DNA of 35,754 nucleotides from assembly GCA_902363135.1 (NCBI GenBank), contig CABIZF010000020.1:1-35754 (forward strand). Direction: 5' to 3'. Positions 6,902-16,700 of this stretch are shown in pieces. How positions within the stretch are numbered: position 1 is the stretch's first letter; each line of letters starts with the position of its first letter. The DNA is from Lachnospiraceae bacterium. GTDB lineage: Bacteria; Bacillota; Clostridia; Lachnospirales; Lachnospiraceae. Position numbers and translations under genes: made by a program. Under the pieces are notes generated by a model that made no database searches, was not told where the DNA came from, and saw only the letters and a list, made by a program, of their open reading frames with translations.

Positions 6902-8467
6902 TCACGACTCACCGTTTGCAATGACCGGGGTCGGACGTCTCTGGTCAAAGACTTCGGATGCCTTGAACATATTGTCGAGTACGGTCGTCTGACCGGTGGA
7001 AGCGCGGTAGAGCATGTAACCGTCGAGGTCAATGCGGCCCTGACGTACATACTGATCGGTGATCTGTACCCAGTAGGGCTGCGAACCGTCTACGTTGCAG
7101 TAGAAATTGTAGCCTGCGCTCTTGAAATACTGGTAGACCTCGTTGTCGGAGGAGTAGCCTTCCCAGGAGCCGATATCATTTCCGTGGGCAAAGATGATTG
7201 TGTCGGTAGCGCCGACGATGTCTGCTACGTTGTTCATCCATTTTTCATTGTCAGTACGCAGCTGATCGACGGTCTTTCCGGTGACGCTCAAATGTCCCCA
7301 CGTATGGCTGGCAAAATCCCATCCTTCTTCCTTTAATGCCTCTGCGATCTGCTTTGCACCTGCGATGTCGGCGTCATAGTCGAAGTCCGGATGCTCATCG
7401 AGCCATTTCTGCTGGTCTTCTGTAAGATGCTGCTTCGTCTGGTAGTCAGAGTCGGTGCGGTAGCCGAACACGCCGTTGTAGCCGGTCAGAGCGATCGTGC
7501 CGCGTGCGCCCTTGTAGGCTCCGTCCGGGTGCTCCTTCAGGAAGGTGTTCAGGCGAGGTACGACATCGAAGTCGCCGATCTCTTCAGATCCGTCCGGCTT
7601 GACATAATGACACTTGACATCGCCGTTCTCGTCGAGTACGAGCTTGTCCGGAAAGCTGGCCGGCTCATAGGAATGATAATAGCTCAGGTCGTCAACGGAG
7701 AGCACGACTGCCTTCTTCCCGGGCGGGAGCATCAGGCTCGTGTTTGGTGAAAAGTGTACGGTGCCGTCTGCATCGGTCGTCTCGGTCACAAGGTCATGCA
7801 GGCGGACAAATACATAGCCGTTGTCGTACATCTGCTGCGTGATCTTGTCAAACTCTTCGACGGTGGTCATCCAGGCATTCATGCCGTCTACCTGACTCTG
7901 CCCGAGTACGGAGACATTGAAGGCAGCGTCCGTGTTATTTACGAGTGAGTGGTAGAAGATGTGCGGGATGGTAGTGACATCAACGGCGGTACAGGTCGCC
8001 TTGGTCGCCTCATAGTCAGCGATGGCCTGTGTCACCTGTGCGTTGCCGGTGTAATCCGGAAGCTGCTGAAGCAGTGCGATCGCTCCGTCATAATCATATC
8101 CGGCGGCGAGCAGGGCAGCCTGGTCGAGCGTGGACTGCAGATCAGAGGTCGCTGTCTGTGCAGGTGCTTCTGTCTTGGCCGGTACCGCCTCGGTGGCAGC
8201 CGGGACGGCTTCTGTCTCACGCGGTGCTTCGGTCACTGTGACATTGGAGACGGTGTCATTTTTGCCGCTTCCGGAAGTGCCGGATGTACCGCTGTCCTTT
8301 TTCTGCACGATTCTGGAGACGGCAAAGACTCCGCCTGCCACGATCAGAAGCAGGACGAGAAAAAAGACAGCCCGCATCATCATCACCTTACGCCGACGCT
8401 TCTGACGGCGCAGGCGGCGCAGCTCGGCGGCCCGCTCATAGTCGTAATCTTCAAATTGTGAATTCAT
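6902..8467 (-). CDS. Membrane-anchored polysaccharide deacetylase (NodB-like)
   Basis: This 521-residue protein has a basic cytoplasmic N-terminus (RRLRRQKRRRK), one membrane segment at about 31-51, a low-complexity linker rich in Thr, Ala, Glu and Pro (55-108), a helical region and a NodB-type domain from about 165. Metal and catalytic residues seen are Asp259-Asp260 in VVLSVDDLSYY, which replaces the usual TFDDG, and His388/His392 in ASHTWGHLS. Such enzymes (carbohydrate esterase family 4) remove acetyl groups from peptidoglycan or other glycans outside the membrane. The domain carries a long insertion between the two motifs (about 265-380). The ATG follows GAGGGGG. Confidence 0.85.
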   Translation of the reverse strand: MNSQFEDYDYERAAELRRLRRQKRRRKVMMMRAVFFLVLLLIVAGGVFAVSRIVQKKDSGTSGTSGSGKNDTVSNVTVTEAPRETEAVPAATEAVPAKTEAPAQTATSDLQSTLDQAALLAAGYDYDGAIALLQQLPDYTGNAQVTQAIADYEATKATCTAVDVTTIPHIFYHSLVNNTDAAFNVSVLGQSQVDGMNAWMTTVEEFDKITQQMYDNGYVFVRLHDLVTETTDADGTVHFSPNTSLMLPPGKKAVVLSVDDLSYYHSYEPASFPDKLVLDENGDVKCHYVKPDGSEEIGDFDVVPRLNTFLKEHPDGAYKGARGTIALTGYNGVFGYRTDSDYQTKQHLTEDQQKWLDEHPDFDYDADIAGAKQIAEALKEEGWDFASHTWGHLSVTGKTVDQLRTDNEKWMNNVADIVGATDTIIFAHGNDIGSWEGYSSDNEVYQYFKSAGYNFYCNVDGSQPYWVQITDQYVRQGRIDLDGYMLYRASTGQTTVLDNMFKASEVFDQRRPTPVIANGES

Positions 8468-8746
8468 GTGTGTATTCCCCCTCTGGTTATCGGTTGTCTG
8501 TTTTTAGTGTATCACAGCGCGCGAAAAACAACAACGAAACAAATTATTAAGGTTTTGAACGAACGTGAAATATTCCTGTAACAGTTCGGGGCGATTCGGA
8601 AAAAGGCATTGACAGAAGTGTTGCGGTGCAGGAAAATAGAGAAAGCAATGAGTAAACAGATAGTATGGAGGATAAAAGCAAAGATATGACGGAATCCACA
8701 AAGAGAACGTACGGTAGGAGCCGGGGCAGCGGCAAGAACGATCGGT

Positions 8747-9349
8747 GTGAGTCCGAAGTGGAAGCAGTTTTTTCAGAAGCAGACCTCGTCCTATGATTAT
8801 CGGACAACGAAATATCAGATCGCGAATGGTCTGGACTGTTCCGGTTATGTGGGCTGGTGTGTCTACAATATTCTAAATACGACAAATGGCAAGGCCGGCT
8901 ACGTGATGCTTGCGCAGAAGATGGCGAAGAATTTTGCATCGCGGGGCTGGGGGAGCTATACGGCGCGCGGTGCAGTGAGAAATTACCGCGCCGGGGATAT
9001 TATGAGCTCGACCTGTCAGGACTGCGGCCATGTCTGGATCGTGGTCGGCTCGTGCAGCGACGGAAGTGTGGTGATGCTCCATGCGTCGCCGCCGGGCGTA
9101 CAGCTTTCCGGAACACCGTCAAGGACCGGAAGAGCGAACAGCGAAGCAGTGAAGCTGGCGACCTACTATATGAAAAAATATTTTCCGGCATGGTATAAGA
9201 AATATCCGAATTGTGCGAAGGGAAGCTCTTACCTGAGCCACTATGCGCAGATGCGCTGGGATATTACCGGGACAAAGGTCATGAGTGATCCGGATGGATA
9301 CCGGAATAAGAGTGCGAAGGCGATTCTGAAGGATCTGCTCGGAGACTGA
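8747..9349 (+). CDS. NlpC/P60-like cysteine peptidase domain protein, 5' end damaged
   Basis: The readable frame gives a peptidase-like domain with a probable catalytic Cys31 in NGLDCSGYVGW and His95 in GHVWIVVG, followed by HASPPGVQLSG. It probably cleaves cell-wall peptides. The frame is open upstream to 8690, and those codons still read like the protein (VGAGAAARTIGVSPKW), but there is a TGA at 8687-8689 and no usable start with a ribosome binding site; the GTG at 8747 has none. A same-frame ATG at 8648 leads straight into that TGA. I infer that the N-terminal part, where a signal peptide would be expected, has been lost or mutated, so the gene may be a pseudogene. The alternative is a sequencing error near 8687. 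Confidence 0.65.
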   Translation: MSPKWKQFFQKQTSSYDYRTTKYQIANGLDCSGYVGWCVYNILNTTNGKAGYVMLAQKMAKNFASRGWGSYTARGAVRNYRAGDIMSSTCQDCGHVWIVVGSCSDGSVVMLHASPPGVQLSGTPSRTGRANSEAVKLATYYMKKYFPAWYKKYPNCAKGSSYLSHYAQMRWDITGTKVMSDPDGYRNKSAKAILKDLLGD

Positions 9350-9404
9350 TCGTTTTAGAGATTTAGATTAAGAATGTTTACAGCACAGAAAAAGGAGAAG
9401 AAAC

Positions 9405-10232
9405 GTGAATAAACAAGTAGCAGAAGCAATTGAACAGTCAGATATCGTGCTCATCGGGATCGGGAGAGAATTTACCGCGAAGGTTCCGGAAGGAAGCAGG
9501 GAGGAGTGTCTAGCCCTGTATGAGGAGAGCCGCTTTTATGCGAAGCTTCCATCCGATCATGCAGTGATTCAGGCGTACAATGTGCTGCGCCGTCAGATCG
9601 GGACGCGCCCGTATTTTGTCGTGACGTTAAATACCGATGATTTGATTTACCGGTCTGAGATTGAGCCGGAGCAGATCGTAGCTCCGTGTGGCAGTATAGG
9701 TAAACTGCAGTGCAGGGAGCATATCATCGAGGCAGCACCGATCCGGGAGCGGATTTTGCAGGCCTGGGAAGACCTGCATGGCGTTGCGTCCGGGGACAAA
9801 GAAGGTTCATCGGATAGAAAGCATACAGAGAGACTTCGGCAGGAGCAGGCAGATCAGAATGAGGCAGCGGGTTTGAGTACAGCAAAGGCGTTGGTTTCGA
9901 AATACGCAGTCTGCCCGACCTGTGGTGCACCGTTGAATTTTCACACGATCGCCAACCCGGATTATCTGGAGAACGGCTATCTTCCGCAGTGGGAGCATTA
10001 CAAAAAGTGGCTGACGGCGACCTTGAATAAGAAGCTTTGCATTTTGGAGCTTGGCGTGGATTTTACATTTCCGCAGGTCATCCGGTTCCCGTTTGAAAAG
10101 ACTGCTTTTTATAATAAGAAGGCGGTCTTTGTACGCGTAAACAGCCGCTTCCCGCAGCTGGAGGCAGAACTGGCGGCCGAGGGACGGGCGATTTCTCTTG
10201 CAGAGTCGCCGGTGGAGATGTTGTTGGAGTGA
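9405..10232 (+). CDS. Sirtuin (Sir2)-like protein
   Basis: This 275-residue protein resembles atypical Sir2-family proteins. It has an N-terminal Rossmann-type strand (DIVLIGIGREF), a TLNTDDLIYRSEIE segment in place of the sirtuin TQNIDGLH, an APCGS motif where sirtuins have the catalytic HG, and two cysteine pairs (Cys95/Cys103 and Cys170/Cys173) that could hold zinc. The central region (about 125-160) is charged and probably disordered. The canonical GAGxSxxSGIPDFR motif and catalytic His are absent, so NAD-dependent deacylase activity is doubtful; a binding or other NAD-related role is possible. The ATG follows AAAGGAGAAGAAAC. Confidence 0.6.
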   Translation: MNKQVAEAIEQSDIVLIGIGREFTAKVPEGSREECLALYEESRFYAKLPSDHAVIQAYNVLRRQIGTRPYFVVTLNTDDLIYRSEIEPEQIVAPCGSIGKLQCREHIIEAAPIRERILQAWEDLHGVASGDKEGSSDRKHTERLRQEQADQNEAAGLSTAKALVSKYAVCPTCGAPLNFHTIANPDYLENGYLPQWEHYKKWLTATLNKKLCILELGVDFTFPQVIRFPFEKTAFYNKKAVFVRVNSRFPQLEAELAAEGRAISLAESPVEMLLE

Positions 10233-10240
10233 GGCAAAAT

Positions 10241-10266
10241 ACCTTTTGACCCTTGTATCATCATCA
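10241..10266 (+). repeat. Dispersed repeat (GATGATACAAGGGTCAAAAG family), exact partial copy
   Basis: These 26 bp are an exact reverse complement of 11979-12004. The copy lies 8 bp after the sirtuin-like stop codon. Confidence 0.75.
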
Positions 10267-10277
10267 TAAAATTATAC

Positions 10278-10306
10278 TTGAAAAACATGCTAAGAATGTG
10301 TATAGT
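10278..10306 (+). promoter_or_regulatory. Promoter of the phosphoribosyltransferase-like gene
   Basis: TTGAAA and TATAGT are separated by 17 bp. The predicted leader is about 125 nt, A-rich, and contains an AAATAAAC-type tandem run at about 10383-10412 before the GGGAGG ribosome binding site. Confidence 0.5.
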
Positions 10307-10437
10307 GTAAATATAAAAACGGACGCATGCAGGAAATGAAGAAAAAATAGATAAAAATGCATGTGAAAAAGAATAAAAATAATAAATAACAAACAAATAA
10401 ACAAATAAACAAAAAGAACATCAAGGGAGGTAACTGT

Positions 10438-11079
10438 ATGGAGAGCAGAGCAACGAAGATTTACTCAAACGTGAATAAAAATGCGATCATTCGTGTGATT
10501 CCGGGGCATTTCGCGACGACGCATTCGCATATTAACTATTATGTGGATATGACGATCATGAAGTCCAGAAAGAGTGAGGCAGAGGCAGCCGCTTCGGTGC
10601 TGGCGCGGAAATACAGTACCAGTACGTATATTGATACGATTATCTGTATGGATGGGTGTGAGGTCATTGGTGCATATCTGGCGGATGAGCTGACGAAGTC
10701 CGGGATCATGTCGCTGAACCAGCATCAGACGATGTACGTTGTATCCCCGGAGATGAACCCGGGAGGACAGCTTATTTTCCGGGACAATATGCAGATGATG
10801 ATCCGTGGAAAGCATTGCCTGCTGTTGCTCGCATCCGCGACGACCGGTCGGACGGTAGCGCGTGCACTGGAATGTATTCAGTACTACGGCGGTATTATGG
10901 AAGGCGTATCCGCGATCTTCAGTGCGAGTGACCGTGTCTGTGATATGGATATCAACTACATTTTCGGCAAGGATGATATTCCGAATTATCAGACCTACGA
11001 TGTGGATCAGTGCCCGCTCTGTGCGAAGAAGGTGAAAATTGATGCGATCGTAAACAGCTATGGGTATTCGCAGCTGTAA
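10438..11079 (+). CDS. Phosphoribosyltransferase-like protein (orotate PRTase-related)
   Basis: This 213-residue protein looks like a type I phosphoribosyltransferase. It has the hydrophobic strand TIICMDGCEVIGAYLADEL, a central strand CLLLLASATTGRTVARAL, where ATTG sits at the usual PRPP-binding loop position but without the classical acidic pair, and a C-terminal CPLCAKKVKIDAIVN segment with a possible zinc-binding CxxC. Similar Clostridia proteins are often labelled orotate phosphoribosyltransferase, but the loop is not canonical and no pyrimidine genes are near, so the substrate is unclear. It starts after GGGAGGTAACTGT. It is a single-gene unit ending in a shared terminator with ung. Confidence 0.65.
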   Translation: MESRATKIYSNVNKNAIIRVIPGHFATTHSHINYYVDMTIMKSRKSEAEAAASVLARKYSTSTYIDTIICMDGCEVIGAYLADELTKSGIMSLNQHQTMYVVSPEMNPGGQLIFRDNMQMMIRGKHCLLLLASATTGRTVARALECIQYYGGIMEGVSAIFSASDRVCDMDINYIFGKDDIPNYQTYDVDQCPLCAKKVKIDAIVNSYGYSQL

Positions 11080-11082
11080 AGT

Positions 11083-11209
11083 AGCTATTCAGTTATGGCA
11101 TATCATAAGGAGAGACCCGCTTACGGGAGGATTCCTTATGATCCTGCAAGCAGCGGAGCTAGACCCTGTCAGCAGAGCTGCAGGGATGGATTGCGAATGT
11201 CCGCTTTAC
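11083..11209 (+). repeat. Modular repeat family, long copy
   Basis: The copy starts AGCTATTC, contains a 41-nt hairpin at 11102-11142 (ATCATAAGGA pairing with TCCTTATGAT, CCCG with CGGG inside), then a module ending CAGAGCTGCAGGGATGGA, and ends in the core GATTGCGAATGTCCGCTTTAC. The first part matches the reverse complement of 25121-25329; the second part matches 34278-34369 and 35473-35569. It lies just after the phosphoribosyltransferase-like gene. Confidence 0.8.
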
Positions 11210-11220
11210 TAAGATAAGAT

Positions 11221-11252
11221 AAAAAAAGGATCTGCCAAGCAGATCCTTTTTT
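11221..11252. terminator. Bidirectional intrinsic terminator
   Basis: A run of seven A, GGATCTGC, CAA, GCAGATCC and a run of six T form a stem with U runs on both strands. It serves the phosphoribosyltransferase-like gene on the plus strand and ung on the minus strand. Confidence 0.9.
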
Positions 11253-11280
11253 ACGTCAATATGTTTGCTGTTGTCCTTGC

Positions 11281-11955
11281 TCACACATTTTCGATCTGCC
11301 AGTCGATCGGCTCCAGACCGTGTTCTTTCAGAAATTTATTTGCGCGACTGAACGGACGGCTGCCGAAGAAGCCACGGTACGCAGAAAGCGGACTTGGATG
11401 CGGGGATTCGAGGATCAGGTGATTCGGATTCGAGAGCATGCTCTTTTTCGTCTGAGCAGGACGGCCCCAGAGCAGGAAGACGATCGGACGATCAATGTCA
11501 TTTAAGATCCGGATCGCGGCGTCGGTAAATTCTTCCCAGCCAATATTTTTATGGGAGTTTGCCTGATGCGCACGCACGGTGAGCACGGTGTTCAGAAGCA
11601 GTACACCCTGATCGGCCCATTTGGTCAGGCAGCCGTTATTCGGAATGTAGCAGCCACAGTCCTCGTGCAGTTCCTGATAAATGTTGACAAGGGACGGCGG
11701 GATCTGCACATCCGGCTTGACGGAGAAGCAAAGGCCGTGTGCCTGCCCTTCCTCGTGGTACGGGTCCTGCCCTAGGATCACGACCTTGACTCTGGAGAGC
11801 GGTGTAAACGCGAAAGCATTGAAAATATCATCGGCAGGCGGATAAATCGTCCGCGTGCGGTATTCTTCGTTGATGGTCTTATAAAGCTTTGCATAATATG
11901 GTTTGGAGAACTCCGGCTTGAGCGGAGCCAGCCAGTCATTGGAAATCGGAGGCAT
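11281..11955 (-). CDS. ung: Uracil-DNA glycosylase (family 1)
   Basis: This 224-residue cytoplasmic repair enzyme removes uracil from DNA as the first step of base excision repair. The water-activating loop GQDPYH is at residues 62-67 (catalytic Asp64), the uracil-recognition segment HGLCFSV at 73-79, and the DNA-intercalating loop HPSPLSAYRGFFG at 186-198 with catalytic His186. Length and motif order are standard for the family. The ATG at 11955 is preceded by AGAAAGGAC with a slightly long spacer. It is transcribed alone, between a shared terminator downstream and a repeat-rich intergenic region upstream. Confidence 0.97.
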   Translation of the reverse strand: MPPISNDWLAPLKPEFSKPYYAKLYKTINEEYRTRTIYPPADDIFNAFAFTPLSRVKVVILGQDPYHEEGQAHGLCFSVKPDVQIPPSLVNIYQELHEDCGCYIPNNGCLTKWADQGVLLLNTVLTVRAHQANSHKNIGWEEFTDAAIRILNDIDRPIVFLLWGRPAQTKKSMLSNPNHLILESPHPSPLSAYRGFFGSRPFSRANKFLKEHGLEPIDWQIENV

Positions 11956-11978
11956 AGCAGTGTAGTCCTTTCTGAAGG

Positions 11979-12151
11979 TGATGATGATACAAGGGTCAAA
12001 AGGTCATGCGTTTCATGCTTGCATGAAAAAGCATGACTTATTGCCCCGCAAAACACCGAAAAGTAGCCATTTTTTGTAGAAAAATGAGCGGATTTGAGGT
12101 GTTTTAGGATTGCGAGAGCATGAAATGCGGAGCAATCCGTGTATCATCATG
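11979..12151. repeat. Composite inverted-repeat region upstream of ung
   Basis: The region between ung and hisF holds no gene. ATGATGATACA at about 11981-11991 is the inverse of TGTATCATCAT at 12140-12150, enclosing about 170 bp. Inside are TTTCATGCTTGCATGAAA (12011-12028) and a pair AAAACACC/GGTGTTTT. The left 26 bp recur exactly at 10241-10266 in reverse, and the left part recurs in diverged form at 885-932. Confidence 0.65.
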
Positions 12152-12234
12152 GTGGTCAAAAGCGAAGCAATTCGTAGGCATCAGTTGTGGTCAAAAGCGA
12201 AGCAATTCGCAGGCATCAGTTGTGGGCAAAAGGT
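12152..12234 (+). repeat. 35-bp direct tandem repeat, two units plus a partial third
   Basis: Units at 12152-12186 and 12187-12221 begin GTGGTCAAAAGCGAAGCAAT and differ at one base (T/C); a partial third unit starts at 12222. Each full unit contains GCGAAGC. It lies just after the 3' end of hisF (convergent side). Confidence 0.9.
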
Positions 12235-12243
12235 AAAAATCTC

Positions 12244-13005
12244 CTAGATTCGTACCGACACGCCCTTTTCCTGCAGATACGTCTTCACTTCCCGGATTTC
12301 GAGCTCTTTATAGTGGAAGAGAGAGGCGGCGAGTGCAGCGTCGGCACAGCCGTCAGTCAGTGCTTCGTAAAAGTGTTCCTTTGTGCCGGCACCGCCGGAA
12401 GCGATGACCGGGACGGAAACGTGTCCGGCGATCGTGCGGGTCAGTTCAAGGTCATAGCCTGACTTTGTACCGTCACAGTCCATGCTTGTGAGCAGGATTT
12501 CGCCGGCTCCGAGTGCATCGCAGCGTTCGGCCCATTCGACAGCATCAATGCCGGTGTCAATCCGACCGCCGTTGCGGTAGATATTCCAGCCGGAGCCGTC
12601 TGCACGGCGTCTGGCGTCGATCGCAACGACGACACACTGGCGCCCGAATTTTTCTGCCGCATCATGGATCAGCGACGGATTCTGGATCGCGGCGGAGTTG
12701 ATCGAGATCTTGTCTGCGCCCTCGCGCAGGAGTGTACGGAAGTCCTCGACGGTGCGGATACCGCCTCCGACCGTAAATGGGATAAAGACCGTCTCTGCAA
12801 CACGGCGTACCATATCGACGACCGTATTCCGGGCATCAGAGGAAGCGGTGATATCGAGGAAGACGAGCTCATCGGCACCTGCCGCGTCATAGGCGGCTGC
12901 GATCTCGACCGGATCTCCGGCATCTTTCAGATTGACGAAGTTGACGCCCTTTACGACCCGTCCGTTTTTTACATCCAGACATGGAATGATTCGTTTCGTA
13001 AACAT
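12244..13005 (-). CDS. hisF: Imidazole glycerol phosphate synthase, cyclase subunit
   Basis: HisF is the (beta/alpha)8-barrel subunit that uses ammonia from HisH to convert PRFAR to imidazole glycerol phosphate and AICAR in histidine synthesis. The 253-residue protein shows the catalytic Asp11 in [15 protein letters not shown] and Asp130 in VVAIDARR, the phosphate-binding VGGGIRT at about 79-85 and ASGGAGT near the C-terminal half. Length is standard. Its start overlaps the hisH stop by one base (TGATG), so the two are translationally coupled. The other his genes are not in this window. Confidence 0.96.
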   Translation of the reverse strand: MFTKRIIPCLDVKNGRVVKGVNFVNLKDAGDPVEIAAAYDAAGADELVFLDITASSDARNTVVDMVRRVAETVFIPFTVGGGIRTVEDFRTLLREGADKISINSAAIQNPSLIHDAAEKFGRQCVVVAIDARRRADGSGWNIYRNGGRIDTGIDAVEWAERCDALGAGEILLTSMDCDGTKSGYDLELTRTIAGHVSVPVIASGGAGTKEHFYEALTDGCADAALAASLFHYKELEIREVKTYLQEKGVSVRI

Positions 13006-13643
13006 CAGAACTCCTCCTTTCGGATGGATAAGAAGTTTTTCAGGATGGCAAGGCCGGTGCTGCTGCTTTTTTCCGGATGGAACTGGCAGCCGAATACGTT
13101 GCCCTGCTCGATAGATGCGTGGATGTGCGTGCCATATTCGGTTGTGGCGGTGACGATCACAGGATCATCCGCTTTTAAATAGTAGGAATGCACGAAGTAC
13201 ACATAGGAGTCTTCCGGTATTCCGGCAAAAAGGCGTCCATGAGGATTCTCTCCGGGTTCCCTGTGATAGGAGAGAGAATTCCAGCCCATATGCGGAATTT
13301 TCAGTCCTTCGGTATCCGGGATACGCAGAATTTTTCCGGAGCAGATGCCGAGTCCCTCGACACCTGGGGTCTCCTCACTTGATGCGAAGAGCAGCTGCAG
13401 ACCGAGGCAGATACCGAGAAACGGGATATGGGATGCGGAGGCCTTTCGGATGACATCGACGAGCCCGTACTGGTGAAGGCGGTTCATCGCGTCACCAAAG
13501 GAGCCGACACCCGGGAGAATGATATGGTCTGCGGATAAAATTTCAGCCGGATTTCGTGTGATGACAGGCGTCTCACCAAGCTTTTCCAGGGCTTTAGCAA
13601 CGCTGCGCAGATTTCCGGCATCGTAATCAATGATTGCAAGCAT
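13005..13643 (-). CDS. hisH: Imidazole glycerol phosphate synthase, glutamine amidotransferase subunit
   Basis: HisH hydrolyses glutamine and channels ammonia to HisF. The 212-residue class I amidotransferase domain has the nucleophile Cys79 in [11 protein letters not shown] and the His189/Glu191 pair in GCQFHPEKS; the oxyanion region PGVGSFG is at 44-50. It begins [15 protein letters not shown], standard for the family, and follows GGGAGG at 9-nt spacing. It forms a two-gene unit with hisF behind a promoter at 13753-13781. A modular repeat copy lies in its leader. Confidence 0.96.
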   Translation of the reverse strand: MLAIIDYDAGNLRSVAKALEKLGETPVITRNPAEILSADHIILPGVGSFGDAMNRLHQYGLVDVIRKASASHIPFLGICLGLQLLFASSEETPGVEGLGICSGKILRIPDTEGLKIPHMGWNSLSYHREPGENPHGRLFAGIPEDSYVYFVHSYYLKADDPVIVTATTEYGTHIHASIEQGNVFGCQFHPEKSSSTGLAILKNFLSIRKEEF

Positions 13644-13670
13644 AAGGATATTCCTCCCTTTAGGTTTTAA

Positions 13671-13720
13671 GTCAAAGCGGATATTCGCAATCCGCTTTGC
13701 TACTTGCTTAATTCGGTTAA
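13671..13720 (-). repeat. Modular repeat family, short copy
   Basis: On the plus strand it reads GTCAAAGCGGATATTCGCAA, then TCCGCTTTGCTACTTGC and TTAATTCGGTTAA. CAAAGCGGAT and ATCCGCTTTG form a 10-bp stem. It is a short version of 25121-25329, lacking about 160 bp after ACTTGC. It lies in the transcribed leader of hisH. Confidence 0.8.
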
Positions 13721-13752
13721 TTAAAGGGAATACCAGTCCGGCATTCCCCTAT

Positions 13753-13781
13753 AATTTACCATATTCTCTATATATGGTCAA
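13753..13781 (-). promoter_or_regulatory. Promoter of hisHF
   Basis: On the minus strand TTGACC and TAAATT are 17 bp apart. The spacer is covered by the inverted pair CCATAT/ATATGG, which could be an operator. The leader then crosses a GGGAAT/ATTCCC hairpin and the short modular repeat before hisH. Confidence 0.5.
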
Positions 13782-13784
13782 AAG

Positions 13785-16700
13785 TTATTTATTCAGATTT
13801 TTTACAGCGGTCGAGAGCATCAGCTTGATGCGGTTCAGCTGATTGACCTCACTTGCACCCGGGTCGTAGTCGATCGCGACGATGTTGGACGACGGATACT
13901 GTCTGCGCAGCTCCTTGATGACGCCCTTCCCGACAACGTGGTTCGGCAGGCAGGCAAACGGCTGCGTGCAGACGATGTTGTTTACGCCGGAATGGATCAG
14001 TTCGAGCATTTCTCCGGTCAGGAACCAGCCTTCACCGGTCTGATTACCGCAGGAGACGATGTCGGTCGCCATCTTTGCCAGATCCTCAATGTGGGCAGGC
14101 GGATCAAAATGTTCACTTTCCGCCAGTGCCTTTGCCGCTGTACCGCGCAGCTTTTCCAGAAATGCGATTCCGAAGTTCGCGATCGTTGCGGAACTCTTTT
14201 TCGTACCGAGGTGTTCGGCCTTGAAGTTCTGGTTGTAAAAGCAGTAGAGCAGGAAATCCATCAGGTCCGGCACGACTGCCTGAGCACCTTCGGATTCGAG
14301 CAGGTCGACCAGATAATTGTTTGCTGCCGGCAGAAATTTTACGAGGATCTCGCCGACGACGCCGACCTTCGGCTTCTTCTCATCGGTGATCGGAAGCGTA
14401 TCAAAGTCATGTACGATCTCGCGGCAGAGCTTTTTAAACTCGCGGTAAGTCGGCTTTCCGGATACAAATTTACAGCAGCGCTCCTCCCATTTGCGGTGCA
14501 GCTCATTTGCGGAGCCGGGCACCTTCTCATACGGGCGCATCCGGTAGAGACAGCGCATGAAGAGATCACCGAAGACGATGGCGAACATGCCGCGCTTTAC
14601 CAGATAGTAGCTGATCGAGAAGCCCGGATTAGACTCGAGTCCGCTTAAGTTGATCGAGATGACCGGGATCTGCGCCATGCCGGCCTTTTTCAGCGCTCGG
14701 CGGATAAATCCGACGTAGTTTGAGGCACGGCAGCCGCCGCCTGTCTGGGACATTAGAACAGCCGTGTGGTTGAGGTCGTATTTGCCGGAGAGCAGTGCTT
14801 CCATGACCTGGCCGACGACCATCAAAGAAGGGTAGCAGGCATCATTGTTGACATATTTTAATCCGACATCGACAGACTTTTTATTGTCGTTTGGCAGGAC
14901 GACCAGATTGTAATCCGATGCGTTGAATGCCGCTTCGAGCATTTTAAAATGAATCGGTGACATCTGCGGGCAGAGAATCGTGTATGTCTTGCGCATTTCT
15001 TTTGTAAAGACGACGCGTTCAGTGCTTGCCGGAACGATCTTCCGTTCGTCATGCGTGCGCTCCTTGCGTACCCGGATCGCAGAGATCAGAGAGCGGACAC
15101 GGATGCGGGCCGCGCCTAAGTTGTTGACCTCGTCGATCTTCAGGCAGGTATAGATTTTGTCGGAGTTCGAGAGGATGTCATTTACCTGGTCGGTTGTAAC
15201 AGCGTCGAGTCCGCAGCCGAACGAGTTCAGCTGGATCAGATCCAGATCGTCGCGTGTTTTTACAAAATTCGCTGCTGCATAGAGACGGCTGTGGTACATC
15301 CACTGGTCGAGGACGATCAGCGGACGCTCGACCGGATTCAGGTTCGAGACAGAGTCCTCGGTGAGCACGGCAAGACCATAGGAATTAATCAGCTCCGGGA
15401 TGCCGTGGTTGATCTCAGCGTCGATATGGTACGGGCGTCCTGCGAGCACGATGCCATGTCGTCCGGTCTCCTTCAGATACTGTAAGGTCTCCTGACCTTT
15501 TTCGTACATCGCCAGTCTTGTGTGAGCCAGCTCGTCCCATCCTGCTTTGGCTGCTGCCTCTATTTCGGAAGCCGGGATGTCCGGAAATGCCTTTTTCAGT
15601 CCGCTTGTCACTGTATCCAGATTCGTGAAAGCGATAAACGGGTTGTCGAAGCGGACATGTTCGGCGCGCAGGCTCTCGACGTTATTTTTGATATTTTCCG
15701 CATAGGAGGTGACGATCGGGCAATTGTAGTGGTTGCCTGCCTCCGGAAACTCGGTGCGCTCATACGGGATGCACGGGTAGAAAATGTATTTGATGCCTTT
15801 TTTTACAAGCCACTCGACGTGTCCGTGTGCGAGCTTTGCCGGATAGCATTCCGATTCACTCGGGATGGATTCGATACCGAGCTCGTAGATTTTCCGGGTA
15901 GAAGCCGGGGAGAGTACGACCCGATACTTCAGGTCTGTAAAGAAGCGGAACCAGAACGGATAATTCTCGTACATGTTCAGTACACGCGGGATACCGACGA
16001 TGCCGCGTGTCGCCTCGTCCTCCGGGAGCGGTTCATAGGAGAAGAGGAGCTTGTTTTTAAATTCAAACAGGTTCGGCACGTGATCCTTGTTGCGCTCTTT
16101 TCCGATACCGCGCTCACAGCGGTTGCCGCTGATAAACTGACGTCCGCCGGAGAAGCGGTTGATGGTCAGACGGCACTGATTGGTACAGCCCTTGCATTTT
16201 GTCATGGTGGTCGTAAAGGTCAGCGCATTGATGCGGTCGATCGAGAGCATTGTTGTCTTATCTCCGGCATGGAAACGCTCCCGCGCTACAAGCGCCGCAC
16301 CGAAGGCACCCATGATACCGGCGATGTCCGGGCGGATCGCCTCGCAGTTTGCGATGCGTTCAAAGCTGCGCAGGACGGCATCATTGTAAAAGGTACCGCC
16401 CTGTACGACGATATGTCGGCCAAGCTGTGTCGCATCGGAGACCTTGATTACCTTATATAATGCATTTTTGATAACGGAATAGGCAAGACCGGCTGAGATA
16501 TCGGAGACTTCAGCACCTTCCTTTTGCGCCTGCTTTACCTTTGAATTCATAAATACAGTGCAGCGGGTACCGAGATCGATCGGGTGCTTTGCAAAGAGCG
16601 CTGCCTTTGCAAAATTCTGAACGGAATAATTCAGTGATTTGGCAAAGGTTTCGATGAAGGAACCGCAGCCGGACGAGCAGGCCTCATTCAGCTGGACGCT

